Source: Herbaspirillum sp. SJZ107 | GTDB taxonomy: Bacteria; Pseudomonadota; Gammaproteobacteria; Burkholderiales; Burkholderiaceae_D | NCBI RefSeq assembly: GCF_006715485.1 | Contig: NZ_VFNH01000004.1 | Coordinates: 310,001 to 374,000, forward strand | Direction: 5' to 3' | Length of the DNA stretch: 64,000 nucleotides | Shown: piece by piece, positions 1 through 9,397 of the stretch | Numbering within the stretch: the first letter of the stretch is position 1 | Layout of the letters: each line of letters starts with the position of its first letter | Position numbers and translations under genes: made by a program | Notes under the pieces: generated by a model | What the model was told of the DNA's origin: nothing | The model's input: only the letters and a program-made list of their open reading frames with translations | Database searches by the model: none

Positions 1-942
1 CGGCACCAGGAAGTCGCGGCGGCGCTGGAATTCCAGGCGGCGGCTTTCGAAGATGGCGATCGCTTCCGGCGTGAAGCAGGCCAGCGCCGCATGCTGGGCG
101 ATGGTGGGGGCGCAGATGAACAGGTTCTGGGCCAGCTTCTCGACGGTCGGCACCAGCGCTTCCGGCACCACCAGCCAGCCGAGGCGCCAGCCGGTCATGC
201 TGAAATACTTGGAGAAGCTGTTGACGGTGATGATGTCGTCGCCGAAGGCGAGGGCGCTGGTCGGGCGCTCGCCGTAGGACAGGCCCTGGTAGATCTCGTC
301 GACGATGGCGAAACCGCCGCGTGCACGCACGCCGGCCAGCAGCGCCGCGGATTGCGCCGCCGTCATTGCGGTGCCGGTCGGGTTCGAGGGCGAGGCGACG
401 ATCACGCCGCGCGTGCGTTCGTTCCAGTGGCGCTCGAGGTGGTCGGCGGTGAGCTGGTAGCGCGACTCGGGACCGGAGGGCACCAGCACCGGCTTGCCGC
501 CGAAGCTGGTGACGAAATGGCGGTTGCAGGGGTAGCACGGGTCCGGCATCAGGACTTCGTCGCCCTCGTCGACCAGCGCGGCGCAGGCCAGCAGCAGGCC
601 GGCCGAGGCGCCGGCGGTGATCACGATGCGGCGCGGATCGACGTCCTGGCCCCAATGGCTGGCGTACCAGCCGGAGATCGCTTCGCGCAGCGCCGGCAGG
701 CCGAGCGACTCGGTGTACTGGGTGCTGCCGGCCTGGATCGCCGCCATTGCCGCGCTGGCGACCACGTCGGGGGCCGTGAAATCGGGTTCGCCGACGCTCA
801 TGCTGATGACGTCGCGGCCGGCGCGCGTCATCGCCGCGGCGGCCTTGACCATTTCCATCACGCGGAAGGGTTCGATGGCGTCGACGCGGCCGGCGACCTG
901 CAGGGCGCGCGCAAGTTTGTTACCTGGATCGTTGGAAGACAT
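1..942 (-). CDS. Class I PLP-dependent aminotransferase (partial, C-terminus beyond the window)
   Basis: The frame is open from an ATG at 942 to the left edge, giving about 314 residues of a fold-type I aminotransferase of the aspartate/aromatic aminotransferase superfamily. I translated it by hand. The N-terminal part has SVGEPDFTAP and STQYTESLGLPALREAI, typical of the substrate-binding arm. Further on are the cofactor-site motifs SPSNPTGT, IVDEIYQGLSY and SFSKYFSMTGWRLGW, whose lysine is the expected Schiff-base residue. It catalyses transamination in the cytoplasm; the amino donor cannot be assigned from sequence alone. It lies 14 bp downstream of the GGDEF-EAL gene on the same strand and could be co-transcribed. 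The C-terminal small domain is outside the window. Confidence 0.9.
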   Translation of the reverse strand, partial: MSSNDPGNKLARALQVAGRVDAIEPFRVMEMVKAAAAMTRAGRDVISMSVGEPDFTAPDVVASAAMAAIQAGSTQYTESLGLPALREAISGWYASHWGQDVDPRRIVITAGASAGLLLACAALVDEGDEVLMPDPCYPCNRHFVTSFGGKPVLVPSGPESRYQLTADHLERHWNERTRGVIVASPSNPTGTAMTAAQSAALLAGVRARGGFAIVDEIYQGLSYGERPTSALAFGDDIITVNSFSKYFSMTGWRLGWLVVPEALVPTVEKLAQNLFICAPTIAQHAALACFTPEAIAIFESRRLEFQRRRDFLVP

Positions 943-956
943 CCCGTGATTTTATC

Positions 957-3800
957 TCATACCGGCGCCACCTGCTTGTCGACCAGCATGGCGGCGGCCC
1001 CCTGCGCCGGCAGCGGACGGCTGACGTAATAGCCCTGGATCTCGTCGCAATCGTATTTCTCCAGCTCGCGGATCTGCTCGACATTTTCCACGCCCTCGGC
1101 CACCACCTTCAGGTTCAGGCTGTGGGCCAGCCGGATCACGGCCTTGGTGATCAGCGCGTCGTCGCTGTCGTGCGGCAGGTCGCGCACGAAGGTGCGGTCG
1201 ATCTTCAGCGCGTCCAGCGGGAAGCGCTTCAGGTAGGCCAGGCTCGAATAGCCGGTGCCGAAATCGTCGACCGACAGGCGCATCCCGAGCGCCTTGATGC
1301 GCGAGAGGGTCTCGACCGCCGCTTCCGGATTCGTCATCAGCATCGATTCGGTCAGCTCGAATTCGAGCAGGGTCGGCTCGACCCCGGCGCCGACCACGAT
1401 ACGTTCGATGGCGCCGGCCAGGTCGTCCTGCTGCAGCTGGCGCGCCGACAGGTTGATCGCCACCGGCGCCAGCGGCAGGCCGTCGGCTTGCCAGGCCTTG
1501 AGCTGGCGGCAGACTTCGCCGATCACCCATTCGCCGACCGGCAGGATCAGGCCCGTGTCCTCCAGGATCGAGATGAATTCCAGCGGCGGCACCAGCCCGC
1601 GCTGCGGGTGGTTCCAGCGCAGCAGGGCTTCGAAGCCGCTGACGGTAGCGCCGGCCAGGTCGAGCTTGGGCTGGTAGTGCAGCAGGAATTCGCCGCGCTC
1701 GAGCGCCTGGCGCAGCTGGGCCTCGGTCTGCAGGCGCAGCGCCGCGTTCTCGTGCATCGCCCGGGCGAAGAACTGGTAGGTGTTGCGGCCGTCGTTCTTG
1801 GCGCCGTACATCGCCGTGTCCGCGCTTTTCAGCAGGATCTCGGCATTGTCGCCGTGTTCCGGGTAGCTGGCGATGCCGACGCTGGCCGAGACGAACAGCT
1901 GCTGGCCCTGCAGGTAGAAGGGCTGGGCCAGCGACTGGATGATCTCGGCGGCGAGCGCGGCCGTGTCGTCGTCGCCGCTGACGTCCGGCAGCACCACCGC
2001 GAACTCGTCGCCGCCCAGGCGCGCCACCAGCTCGCCTTCGCGCGCGCAGGCCTGCAGGCGGGCGGCGGCCTGCACCAGCAGCTGGTCGCCGACGCCGTGG
2101 CCGAGCATGTCGTTGACGTTCTTGAAGCGGTCGAGGTCGATGAACATGACCGCCGCCCGGCGCCCTTGCGCACTGGCGCGCGCCAGCGCCTGTTCCAGGC
2201 CGAGCGCCAGGTGGCGCCGGTTCGGCAGGCTGGTGAGCGGATCGTACTGGGCCAGGTAGGTCAGGCGGTTGCGTGCATCGCGGCGCTCGATGGCGGTGGC
2301 CAGGATGTTGCCGATCCCGCGCAGGAAGGTGGCATCGTCGGGGCCGAAATGGCGCAGGCCGTCGTCGTACACGCCGATCAGGCCGAACGGGTTCTCGGCA
2401 CTGCCGATGCAGGCGTCCAGGCCGCGTTCCAGGCCATGCTGCTCGGCCAGCGGCGCCATCCAGGGGCGCAGCGGCAGGTCGTGCGGCTGCGGCAGCAGAG
2501 CAGCGGCGGCCAGGTGCTGGCCCTCGGCCCCGGCCAGGCGGCCGGCGGCGGCGCGCAGCAGCACGCTGCCGTCGCCGGCGGCCTCGAACAGCGCGGCGCC
2601 GGGCGTGCCGAGGCCGCGCGCGGCGGCTTCGGCGGCTTCGGCAAACAGCTCGTCGAGATCGTTGTCGGCCAGCGCCTTGCGTCCGAGTTCCGCGATCAGG
2701 GTCTGGCGCTTGGCGTTTTCCACGATCGCGCGCTCGAATTCCTTGCGCTCGGTGATGTCGATGTCGATGCAGATATAGCGTTCGATGCGTTCGCCCTCGA
2801 ACATCGGCACGATGGTGCGGCGCCACTGGCGCACGCCGTTGCGTCCGGCCAGCGCGACCTCGCCGTTCCACACCTGCGGGCCCGGCTGCCAGGCATGGTC
2901 GGGATCGGCCGGCCGGCCGACCGCGCCCAGCGGCATCCCGACCAGCTCGGCGCGCGTGAAGCCGCTGTTGGCCACGAACAGCTCGTTGACCTCGGCGATG
3001 CGCCCGCCGGTGTCGACCTCGCACACGATCGCCGCCTGGTCCATCGCGCTCTTGTGCTGCATCAGGGAGTTCATCAGCGCGTCGATGCGCTGGCCGAACT
3101 GGGCACGCAGGCTGTCGGCGCTGCGGTTGACGGCCTGGATCGCTTCCTGGATCTCGCTCGGGGCGTCGGCATGCAGCGCCGCCGCGGCCGTGATGCGGCC
3201 GGCGGCGACGTCGTTCTCGAAGGAGCGCAGGCGCCCGAGATTGTCGAGCCAGCGCCGCAGCAGGGTCCGCATCAGCGCCAGGCTGACCGCGAACACGATC
3301 AGCGCCAGGGCCGAGGTTTCCGCCACCATGGCCCACATCTGGGCAGCCAGCTTGCGCTCGTCGAAGGACAGGCGCACCACGCCGTAATCCTTGCCGCCGA
3401 CGTTGGCGACGCGGTTGACGTCGTACAGCTTTTCGGCGACCAGGCCGCGCATCCAGTCCGGCGCCGCCTGCGACGGCGGCAGCGGCGGCGCTTCGAGGCG
3501 GATGCGGCCGCCGGCCACGTCGAGGAACTCGGCGCTCTTGAACGGCGACTGCACCAGCATCTTGCTGAGCGTGCGCCTGACGGTGTCGTAGTCGCCGATC
3601 ACCGCGCTGTCCTCGATGGTCTGGGCCGCCACTTCGACCAGGGTCATGGCGCTGTCCTGGGTTTCCTCGATGTGCTGCAGGAACTGGTAGCGGTAGAACA
3701 GCGCCAGGCCGCCGGCCAGGAAGACCAGCATGGTCAGGCTGAAGACGGCGAAGATCCGTCCCATCAGGGAGCGTGGCAGCAGGTGCGGCAGGCGCGTCAT
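957..3800 (-). CDS. Membrane-anchored sensor GGDEF-EAL protein (c-di-GMP turnover)
   Basis: 947 residues. A transmembrane helix near residues 14-35 and a second near 165-185 enclose a periplasmic sensor region. A linker, a PAS domain (about 250-350) and a GAF-like domain (about 360-510) follow. The GGDEF domain carries an intact RLGGDEFAVVL near residue 593, so diguanylate cyclase activity is possible. The EAL domain (about 690-935) keeps GFEALLRW, INLSARQL, ELTES, DDFGTGYSS and AEGVE, that is, the residues needed for phosphodiesterase activity. The protein may therefore be bifunctional, or use one domain for regulation. It starts 10 bp after the PhnD-like gene, so the two are probably one operon and the binding protein may present a ligand to the periplasmic sensor. 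Confidence 0.93.
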   Translation of the reverse strand: MTRLPHLLPRSLMGRIFAVFSLTMLVFLAGGLALFYRYQFLQHIEETQDSAMTLVEVAAQTIEDSAVIGDYDTVRRTLSKMLVQSPFKSAEFLDVAGGRIRLEAPPLPPSQAAPDWMRGLVAEKLYDVNRVANVGGKDYGVVRLSFDERKLAAQMWAMVAETSALALIVFAVSLALMRTLLRRWLDNLGRLRSFENDVAAGRITAAAALHADAPSEIQEAIQAVNRSADSLRAQFGQRIDALMNSLMQHKSAMDQAAIVCEVDTGGRIAEVNELFVANSGFTRAELVGMPLGAVGRPADPDHAWQPGPQVWNGEVALAGRNGVRQWRRTIVPMFEGERIERYICIDIDITERKEFERAIVENAKRQTLIAELGRKALADNDLDELFAEAAEAAARGLGTPGAALFEAAGDGSVLLRAAAGRLAGAEGQHLAAAALLPQPHDLPLRPWMAPLAEQHGLERGLDACIGSAENPFGLIGVYDDGLRHFGPDDATFLRGIGNILATAIERRDARNRLTYLAQYDPLTSLPNRRHLALGLEQALARASAQGRRAAVMFIDLDRFKNVNDMLGHGVGDQLLVQAAARLQACAREGELVARLGGDEFAVVLPDVSGDDDTAALAAEIIQSLAQPFYLQGQQLFVSASVGIASYPEHGDNAEILLKSADTAMYGAKNDGRNTYQFFARAMHENAALRLQTEAQLRQALERGEFLLHYQPKLDLAGATVSGFEALLRWNHPQRGLVPPLEFISILEDTGLILPVGEWVIGEVCRQLKAWQADGLPLAPVAINLSARQLQQDDLAGAIERIVVGAGVEPTLLEFELTESMLMTNPEAAVETLSRIKALGMRLSVDDFGTGYSSLAYLKRFPLDALKIDRTFVRDLPHDSDDALITKAVIRLAHSLNLKVVAEGVENVEQIRELEKYDCDEIQGYYVSRPLPAQGAAAMLVDKQVAPV

Positions 3801-3810
3801 CGGTCTCGGC

Positions 3811-4686
3811 TCAGCGCAGGTTGGCCGGCGCGTCCGCGTAGAACGCGCGGTAGCTGGCGTAGTCGGCGTCGCTGGCGGCGACGAAGGAGGTCGGCTCCGT
3901 CGCGTGCACCAGCTCGGAGCTGGCGGCCAGGATCTTGCGGCCTTCCGGGTCCAGGTGCATGGTCAGGAAGGCACGGGCCACGGCGCGCACCTCGTCGGCC
4001 GGCACGCGCGGGGACGCCATCAGCGCCAGCTCGTTGAACGGGGCTGAACTCCACAGCACCCGGAAGGCATTGCCTTCGCGCGCGCTCCAGTTGGCCACCA
4101 GCTGCGAGTTGGCGCCGACCGCCTTGACCTTGCCGGCCAGGAGCTGGGTGAAGGCGGCGTCGTGGTTGCCGGTGAATACGGGCGTCACCGGGATGTGCTT
4201 GCGCAGCAGCTGGGCGTAGGTGGTCTTGTAGGCGACCAGGGCTTCGGGACCGGGGAAGGCGACGGCACCGCCGGCCAGGTCGCGGATGTCGCGGATCGGC
4301 GAATCGGCCGGCACCACCAGCTGGCCCTGCACCGGCGGCGCGTTGCGGCGGCCGAACACGGTCCAGCCCATCTTCTGGCGATCGGGGCTGAACAGGTGGT
4401 TGGTGAAGGCGAAGTCGACTTCGCGCGCCAGCACGTAGCTGGTGGTGTCGGCCGACGTGCGGCCCAGTTTCAGGTTCAGGTGTACGCCGCTGCGCGCGGA
4501 CACGTAGCGGATGATCGGGTTCCAGTAGCTGGCCGAGACCTGCAGGTTCCACTGGTTGACGGGCGAAAAATTATAGGTGTGCGAACCGGCTGCCTGGGGC
4601 GCGGCGGCGCAGGCCGGCATGGCGGCGACCGTGCAGGCGATGCAGAGCAGGGCGCGGACCCGGCTGGCGTAATGGAAGATGGTCAT
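3811..4686 (-). CDS. PhnD-like periplasmic substrate-binding protein
   Basis: 291 residues with a signal peptide ending near AMPACAAA. The mature part resembles the phosphate/phosphite/phosphonate ABC-transporter binding family (PhnD-type, type II periplasmic fold): SASYWNPIIRYVS, ADTTSYVLAREVDFAFTN, IRDLAGGAVAFPGPEALVAY, VGANSQLVANW. No ABC permease or ATPase lies beside it. Its partner 10 bp downstream is a membrane GGDEF-EAL protein. This fits the known use of such proteins as periplasmic ligand sensors rather than transporter subunits. The ligand is unknown. Confidence 0.88.
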   Translation of the reverse strand: MTIFHYASRVRALLCIACTVAAMPACAAAPQAAGSHTYNFSPVNQWNLQVSASYWNPIIRYVSARSGVHLNLKLGRTSADTTSYVLAREVDFAFTNHLFSPDRQKMGWTVFGRRNAPPVQGQLVVPADSPIRDIRDLAGGAVAFPGPEALVAYKTTYAQLLRKHIPVTPVFTGNHDAAFTQLLAGKVKAVGANSQLVANWSAREGNAFRVLWSSAPFNELALMASPRVPADEVRAVARAFLTMHLDPEGRKILAASSELVHATEPTSFVAASDADYASYRAFYADAPANLR

Positions 4687-4932
4687 GATCTGGTTGCGTA
4701 AGGCCGGGCCGGCACAGGCGTGGGCCGGATAAGAGGAACCAATATAGCATATTTCTAGAATGCAATAAGTTTCGCCTTAGGGAAATTGACGAATTTACCG
4801 AAACCTCCAGGCGTTAGCGACATCCATACAACACTTCCTGGCCCCAGAAACATATGAATTGGGCATGACCGGAAAGAACGGACGTGCTAAAGTCGCAGGC
4901 GATCCAGGACAACGACAAGACAGGGAGCAGGG

Positions 4933-7900
4933 ATGGGGATCGATGACGGCGCCGGCGAGGCGGACAGCGACGGGTCAGGCACGGCCCTGCATTTCCTGGC
5001 GGCCCCGGGTGAGCTCGGGGGCCTGATCCTGCGTTTCGACTGGTCGGCCACGCCGCTCGGTCCGCTCGCATCCTGGCCGCAAAGCCTGCGCACCGCGGTC
5101 AGCCTGATCCTGAATGCGCGCCACCCGATGTGGATCGGCTGGGGACCGGAAGCCACTTTCCTGTACAACGACGCCTACATCGACGTGCTCGGCGCCGCCA
5201 AGCACCCGTGGGCGCTGGGGCGCCCCGCGGCCGAGGTCTGGAGCGAGATCTGGGACGTGTGCGGCCCGCTGGCCGACAAGGTGTTCCAGCGCGCCGAATC
5301 GACCTTCGTCGACGCCGTGCAGTTGTTCATGCTGCGCGGCGACTTCCTCGAAGAGACCTGGTACTCGTTCTCGTACAGCCCGATCGTCGACGAGGCCGGC
5401 CGCGTCGGCGGCCTGTTCTGCCCCTCGTCCGAACTCAGTGCCAGTACCCTGAATGCGCGCCGCCTGTCCACGCTGTCGCGCCTGTCCGCCGATGCGCTGC
5501 GCCAGCAGACCGTGCTGGCGGCCGCCGCCACCGCGGTGACCACACTGGCCGACAACCCGGCCGACCTGCCGTTCGCCCTGCTGTACCTGACCGATGCCGC
5601 CGACATGGAGGCGGCGGGGCCGGTGCGTACGGCGCGGCTGGCGCAGGCGGCCGGCCTGCCGGCCGGGCTGGCGCCGGCGGCGATCGCATGCGATGGCGGC
5701 GGCGACCGTTTCGGCGTTGCGCAAGCCATTGCGCTGGGCCGGCCGGTGCCGGTGGCGCTCGACGGGATCGAAGGCATCCCGCCGGGCCTGGCCGGCAAGC
5801 CGGTGGGGCAGGCGCTGGCATTGCCGCTGGCGGCCCAGGGCGCGGCAGGCCCGCTCGGGGTGCTGGTGCTGGCGGTGAGCCCGGTGCGCCGCCTCGACGC
5901 CGACTACCGCAGCTTCTTCGACATGGTCGCGGCCCAGGTAACGGCGGCGCTGCAGAACGCCGGCGCCAGCGAGGCGCAGCGCCGGCGCGCCGACATGCTG
6001 GCCGAACTGGACCGCGCCAAGACCGATTTCTTCAGCAACGTCAGCCACGAGTTCCGCACCCCGCTCACGCTGATGCTGGGGCCGATCGAGGATGGCCTGG
6101 TGGACGCCGCCCAGCCGCTGCCGGCGCCCCAGCGCGCCCGTTTCGAACTGGTGCGGCGCAATGCGCTGCGCCTGGAAAAGCTGGTCAATACGCTGCTCGA
6201 CTTCTCGCGCGTGCAGGCCGGGCGGATGGAGGCCGACGTGGTCGCCGTCGACCTGGCGGCCCTCACCGCCGACCTGGCCAGCGGCTTCCGCTCGGTGGTC
6301 GAAAGCGCCGGCCTGGCCTTCGAGGTGCGCTGCGCGCCCCTGGCGCCGCCGGCCCGCGTCGACGTCGCGATGTGGGAAAAGATCGTGCTCAACCTGGTCT
6401 CGAACGCCTTCAAGTTCACCTTCGAGGGCGGCATCCGGGTGACGCTGGAGCAGCACGGCATGCAGGCGCGCCTGGTGGTGGCGGACAGCGGCATCGGCAT
6501 CGAGGCGGCCCACCTGGACAAGGTGTTCGAGCGCTTCCAGCGCGTCGCCGGCGCGCGCTCGCGTTCCTACGAAGGCTCCGGCATCGGACTGGCGCTGGTG
6601 CGCGACCTGGTCGAGCTGCAGGGCGGCAGCATCGCCGTCGCCAGCACGCCGGGACAGGGCACCGCATTCACCGTGACGCTGCCGCTGGCGCAGGATGCCC
6701 AGCTGACGCCGCTGGAGGTGGCGCCGGCGGCGCCGAATGCGCGCATGCTGGCCAGCTTCACCAGCGAAGCCGGGCGCTGGCTGCCGGACGCCCTGCAGGG
6801 CGAGGCCGGACCGGCGGCGGCGCCTGCTACGGACGCCGTGCTTTCTCTGCCGGCCGGGGTGGCGCCGGCGCGCGTGCTGATCGCCGACGACAACGCCGAC
6901 ATGCGCGACTACCTGGCGCGCCTGCTCGGCCAGCACTGGCAGGTCCGGCTGGCGGCGACCGGCATCGAGGCGCTCGAGATCGCGCGCCGCGAACGTCCCG
7001 ACATCATCGTCTCGGACGTCATGATGCCGGGCCTGGACGGCTTCGGCCTGATCGCGCGCCTGCGCGCCGACCCCGGGCTGGCCGAGACGCCGGTGCTGCT
7101 GGTGTCGGCGCGCGCCGGCGAGGAAGCCCGCATCGAAGGGCTGGAAGCGGGCGCCGACGATTACCTGGTCAAGCCCTTCGCCGCGCGCGAGCTGCTCACC
7201 CGCATCGATTCGCAGCTGATGCGGGCACGCCTGCGCGCCATCGAGCGCGCCTCGGCCAGCCGCATGGCGGCGATCTTCCGCCAGGTGCCGGCCGCGATCG
7301 CGATCCTGCGCGGGCCCGAGCACGTCTATGAGCTGGCGAACGACAGCTACCAGGCCCTGGTCGGGCCGCGTCCGCTGGTGGGCCTGCCGCTGCGCGCCGC
7401 GCTGCCCGAGCTGGCCGGACAGGGTGCCTTCGAACGGCTGGACCAGGTGCGCGCCAGCGGTAAACCGTACGTGGGCCGCTCGCAGCGCAGCGACCTGGTG
7501 CGCGACGGCGTGCTGCAGGAATGCTATTTCGACTTCGTCCACCAGCCGCTGCTCGACGCCGAAGGCAAGGTCGAGGCCATTGCGATCGTCGCCTTCGAAG
7601 TCACGGAACTGGCGCGCGCACGGCGCGATGCCGAGGTCGCCAACGTCGCCAAGGACGAGTTCCTGGCGATGCTCGGCCACGAGCTGCGCAACCCGCTGTC
7701 GCCGATCCTGATCGCGCTCGAGCTGATCCGGATGCGCCGGCTGCCCGGCGCCGAGCGCGAACTGGCGATCATCGAACGCCAGTCCCAGCACCTGGTGCGC
7801 CTGGTCGACGACCTGCTGGACGTGGCGCGCATCGCACGCGGCAAGCTGGAACTGCGGCTGGAACCGGTGGAACTGGCGCGCCTGGTGGCGCTGGCGGCCG

Positions 7901-8787
7901 AAGCAAGCGCGCCGCTGGTGGCCGAACGCTGCCACCAGCTCTCCATCGACGTGCCGGCGCACGGGCTGCCGCTGAACGGCGACCCGGTGCGCCTGACCCA
8001 GGTCATCGCCAACCTGATCACCAATGCCGCCAAATACACCAACAACGGCGGCCGCATCCGCGTGCTGGCCCGCGCCGAGGGAGGCGAGGCGGTGCTGGTG
8101 GTGGAGGACGACGGCATCGGCATCGCCGCCGACATGCTGCCGCGCCTGTTCGACCGCTTCGTCCAGGAAAAGCAGGCGCTGGACCGTTCGCGCGGCGGAC
8201 TCGGTCTGGGGCTGGCGATCGTCAAGGATATCGTGGCCCTGCATGGCGGCAGCGTGAGCGTCGCCAGCGCCGGTGCCGGCCACGGCAGCCGGTTCGAGGT
8301 GCGCCTGCCGCTGATCGAGGACCGCGCCGCCGCCGCCGCATCCGGCGCCGCGCCGCGCCCGGCGGCTTCGTCATCCGCAGGCTGCAGCGTGCTGCTGGTG
8401 GACGACAACCCGGACGTGCTGGAATCCACCGCCGCGCTGCTGCGCATGGCCGGCCACACGGTCACCACGCTGGCCGACCCCCAGGCCGCGCTGGCGCTGG
8501 CGGACCGTCTCGACGCGGCCGGCGCAGCGGGGCCGCAGGTGGCGCTGCTCGACATCGGCCTGCCGGGGCTGAACGGCTACGCGCTGGCGGCCGAACTGCG
8601 CCGCCGCGGCGCGTTCCGCGATACCGACTTCGTGGCGATCAGCGGCTATGGCCAGCCGGAGGACCGGGCACGCTCGCAGGCGGCCGGGTTCGCGGCGCAC
8701 GTGGTGAAGCCGCCGGCGGCAGGGGAGCTGGCGGCCCTGCTGGAGACGCTGATGCAGCAGCGGCTGGCGTTGACCAGCAGCGCTTGA
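4933..8787 (+). CDS. Large soluble hybrid histidine kinase with two kinase modules and two receivers
   Basis: 1284 residues with no obvious membrane segment. Order: a PAS-like sensor (about 20-170, with FDWSATPLGPLASWP), a GAF-like domain (about 185-345), HisKA with NVSHEFRTPL near residue 366, HATPase (about 475-590), a receiver starting LIADDNADMRDYL near 648, a second PAS-like domain (about 780-890), a second HisKA with [14 protein letters not shown] near 909, a second HATPase, and a C-terminal receiver starting LLVDDNPDVLES near 1153. Both H-boxes keep the phospho-accepting histidine. The start is supported by the upstream gacagggagcagg. No response regulator with an output domain is adjacent, so the partner lies elsewhere. 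The gene has its own upstream region, divergent from the PhnD-like gene. Confidence 0.93.
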   Translation: MGIDDGAGEADSDGSGTALHFLAAPGELGGLILRFDWSATPLGPLASWPQSLRTAVSLILNARHPMWIGWGPEATFLYNDAYIDVLGAAKHPWALGRPAAEVWSEIWDVCGPLADKVFQRAESTFVDAVQLFMLRGDFLEETWYSFSYSPIVDEAGRVGGLFCPSSELSASTLNARRLSTLSRLSADALRQQTVLAAAATAVTTLADNPADLPFALLYLTDAADMEAAGPVRTARLAQAAGLPAGLAPAAIACDGGGDRFGVAQAIALGRPVPVALDGIEGIPPGLAGKPVGQALALPLAAQGAAGPLGVLVLAVSPVRRLDADYRSFFDMVAAQVTAALQNAGASEAQRRRADMLAELDRAKTDFFSNVSHEFRTPLTLMLGPIEDGLVDAAQPLPAPQRARFELVRRNALRLEKLVNTLLDFSRVQAGRMEADVVAVDLAALTADLASGFRSVVESAGLAFEVRCAPLAPPARVDVAMWEKIVLNLVSNAFKFTFEGGIRVTLEQHGMQARLVVADSGIGIEAAHLDKVFERFQRVAGARSRSYEGSGIGLALVRDLVELQGGSIAVASTPGQGTAFTVTLPLAQDAQLTPLEVAPAAPNARMLASFTSEAGRWLPDALQGEAGPAAAPATDAVLSLPAGVAPARVLIADDNADMRDYLARLLGQHWQVRLAATGIEALEIARRERPDIIVSDVMMPGLDGFGLIARLRADPGLAETPVLLVSARAGEEARIEGLEAGADDYLVKPFAARELLTRIDSQLMRARLRAIERASASRMAAIFRQVPAAIAILRGPEHVYELANDSYQALVGPRPLVGLPLRAALPELAGQGAFERLDQVRASGKPYVGRSQRSDLVRDGVLQECYFDFVHQPLLDAEGKVEAIAIVAFEVTELARARRDAEVANVAKDEFLAMLGHELRNPLSPILIALELIRMRRLPGAERELAIIERQSQHLVRLVDDLLDVARIARGKLELRLEPVELARLVALAAEASAPLVAERCHQLSIDVPAHGLPLNGDPVRLTQVIANLITNAAKYTNNGGRIRVLARAEGGEAVLVVEDDGIGIAADMLPRLFDRFVQEKQALDRSRGGLGLGLAIVKDIVALHGGSVSVASAGAGHGSRFEVRLPLIEDRAAAAASGAAPRPAASSSAGCSVLLVDDNPDVLESTAALLRMAGHTVTTLADPQAALALADRLDAAGAAGPQVALLDIGLPGLNGYALAAELRRRGAFRDTDFVAISGYGQPEDRARSQAAGFAAHVVKPPAAGELAALLETLMQQRLALTSSA

Positions 8788-8790
8788 TGT

Positions 8791-9327
8791 TTACGCGCCC
8801 GCGGGGTGGCGGCCGATCCAGTCGTCACGCCCCAGTTGGTGCACTGCCACTTCCTCTCCGCCCCAGCGCTGCAGCCCGGCATAGCGCATGCCCAGCTTGT
8901 CCATCACCCGCGCCGACCCCGCATTCCCCGGATGCCGGATCGCGCACAGCAGCGGCGCCTGCAGCCCCTCGAAGCCGTGCCGCACCAGTTCCCGCGCCGC
9001 TTCCGACGCCAGGCCCATGCCCCAGCGGTCGCGCCGCAGGCGCCAGCCGATTTCGTGCGGGTTGGCCGGGTCGTGGCCGAGGTGCTGGATGCAGCCGGCG
9101 CCCACCAGTTCGCCGCTGTCGCGCTCGATGAACGCCCACCAGCTGTAGCCCAGCGCGGCCCAGCGTGCCTTGACGCGGCCGATCGAGGCCAGGGTTTCCT
9201 CGGGCGTCTCGGGGCGTCCCAGCAGGTAGCGCTGGACCTCGGGATCGCGGTTCATGGTTTGCAGGCCGTCCAGGTGGACGGCGTCGAAAGGTTCGAAGCG
9301 CAGGCGTTCGGTGGTCAGTATCGTCAT
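8791..9327 (-). CDS. GNAT family N-acetyltransferase (RimJ/RimL-like)
   Basis: 178 residues from the ATG at 9327 (MTILTTERLRFEPF). The frame extends upstream, but this start gives the usual family N-terminus. Visible motifs: TERLRFEPFD at the N-terminus, ELVGAGCIQHLG for the central strand, EIGWRLRRDRWGMGLASEA for the acetyl-CoA binding loop, and NAGSARVMDKLGMRYAG near the C-terminus. It probably acetylates an amino group of a small molecule or protein in the cytoplasm; the substrate is unknown. It converges on the histidine kinase gene, ending 3 bp after that gene's stop. Confidence 0.9.
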   Translation of the reverse strand: MTILTTERLRFEPFDAVHLDGLQTMNRDPEVQRYLLGRPETPEETLASIGRVKARWAALGYSWWAFIERDSGELVGAGCIQHLGHDPANPHEIGWRLRRDRWGMGLASEAARELVRHGFEGLQAPLLCAIRHPGNAGSARVMDKLGMRYAGLQRWGGEEVAVHQLGRDDWIGRHPAGA

Positions 9328-9397
9328 CTTCGCGGTCCATGAATGAAAAAAGGCGCGTCCGCGGACGCGCCTTCGATCATAGCAAATGTTCAAGCCG

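Noticed and set aside
91-1029. Plus-strand frame of 312 codons
   Set aside because: It is the antisense shadow of the aminotransferase gene, whose minus-strand translation has clear family motifs.
1122-4037. Plus-strand frame of 971 codons
   Set aside because: Antisense of the GGDEF-EAL gene; its composition is rich in Arg, Gln, His and Gly without domains, typical of shadows in high-GC DNA.
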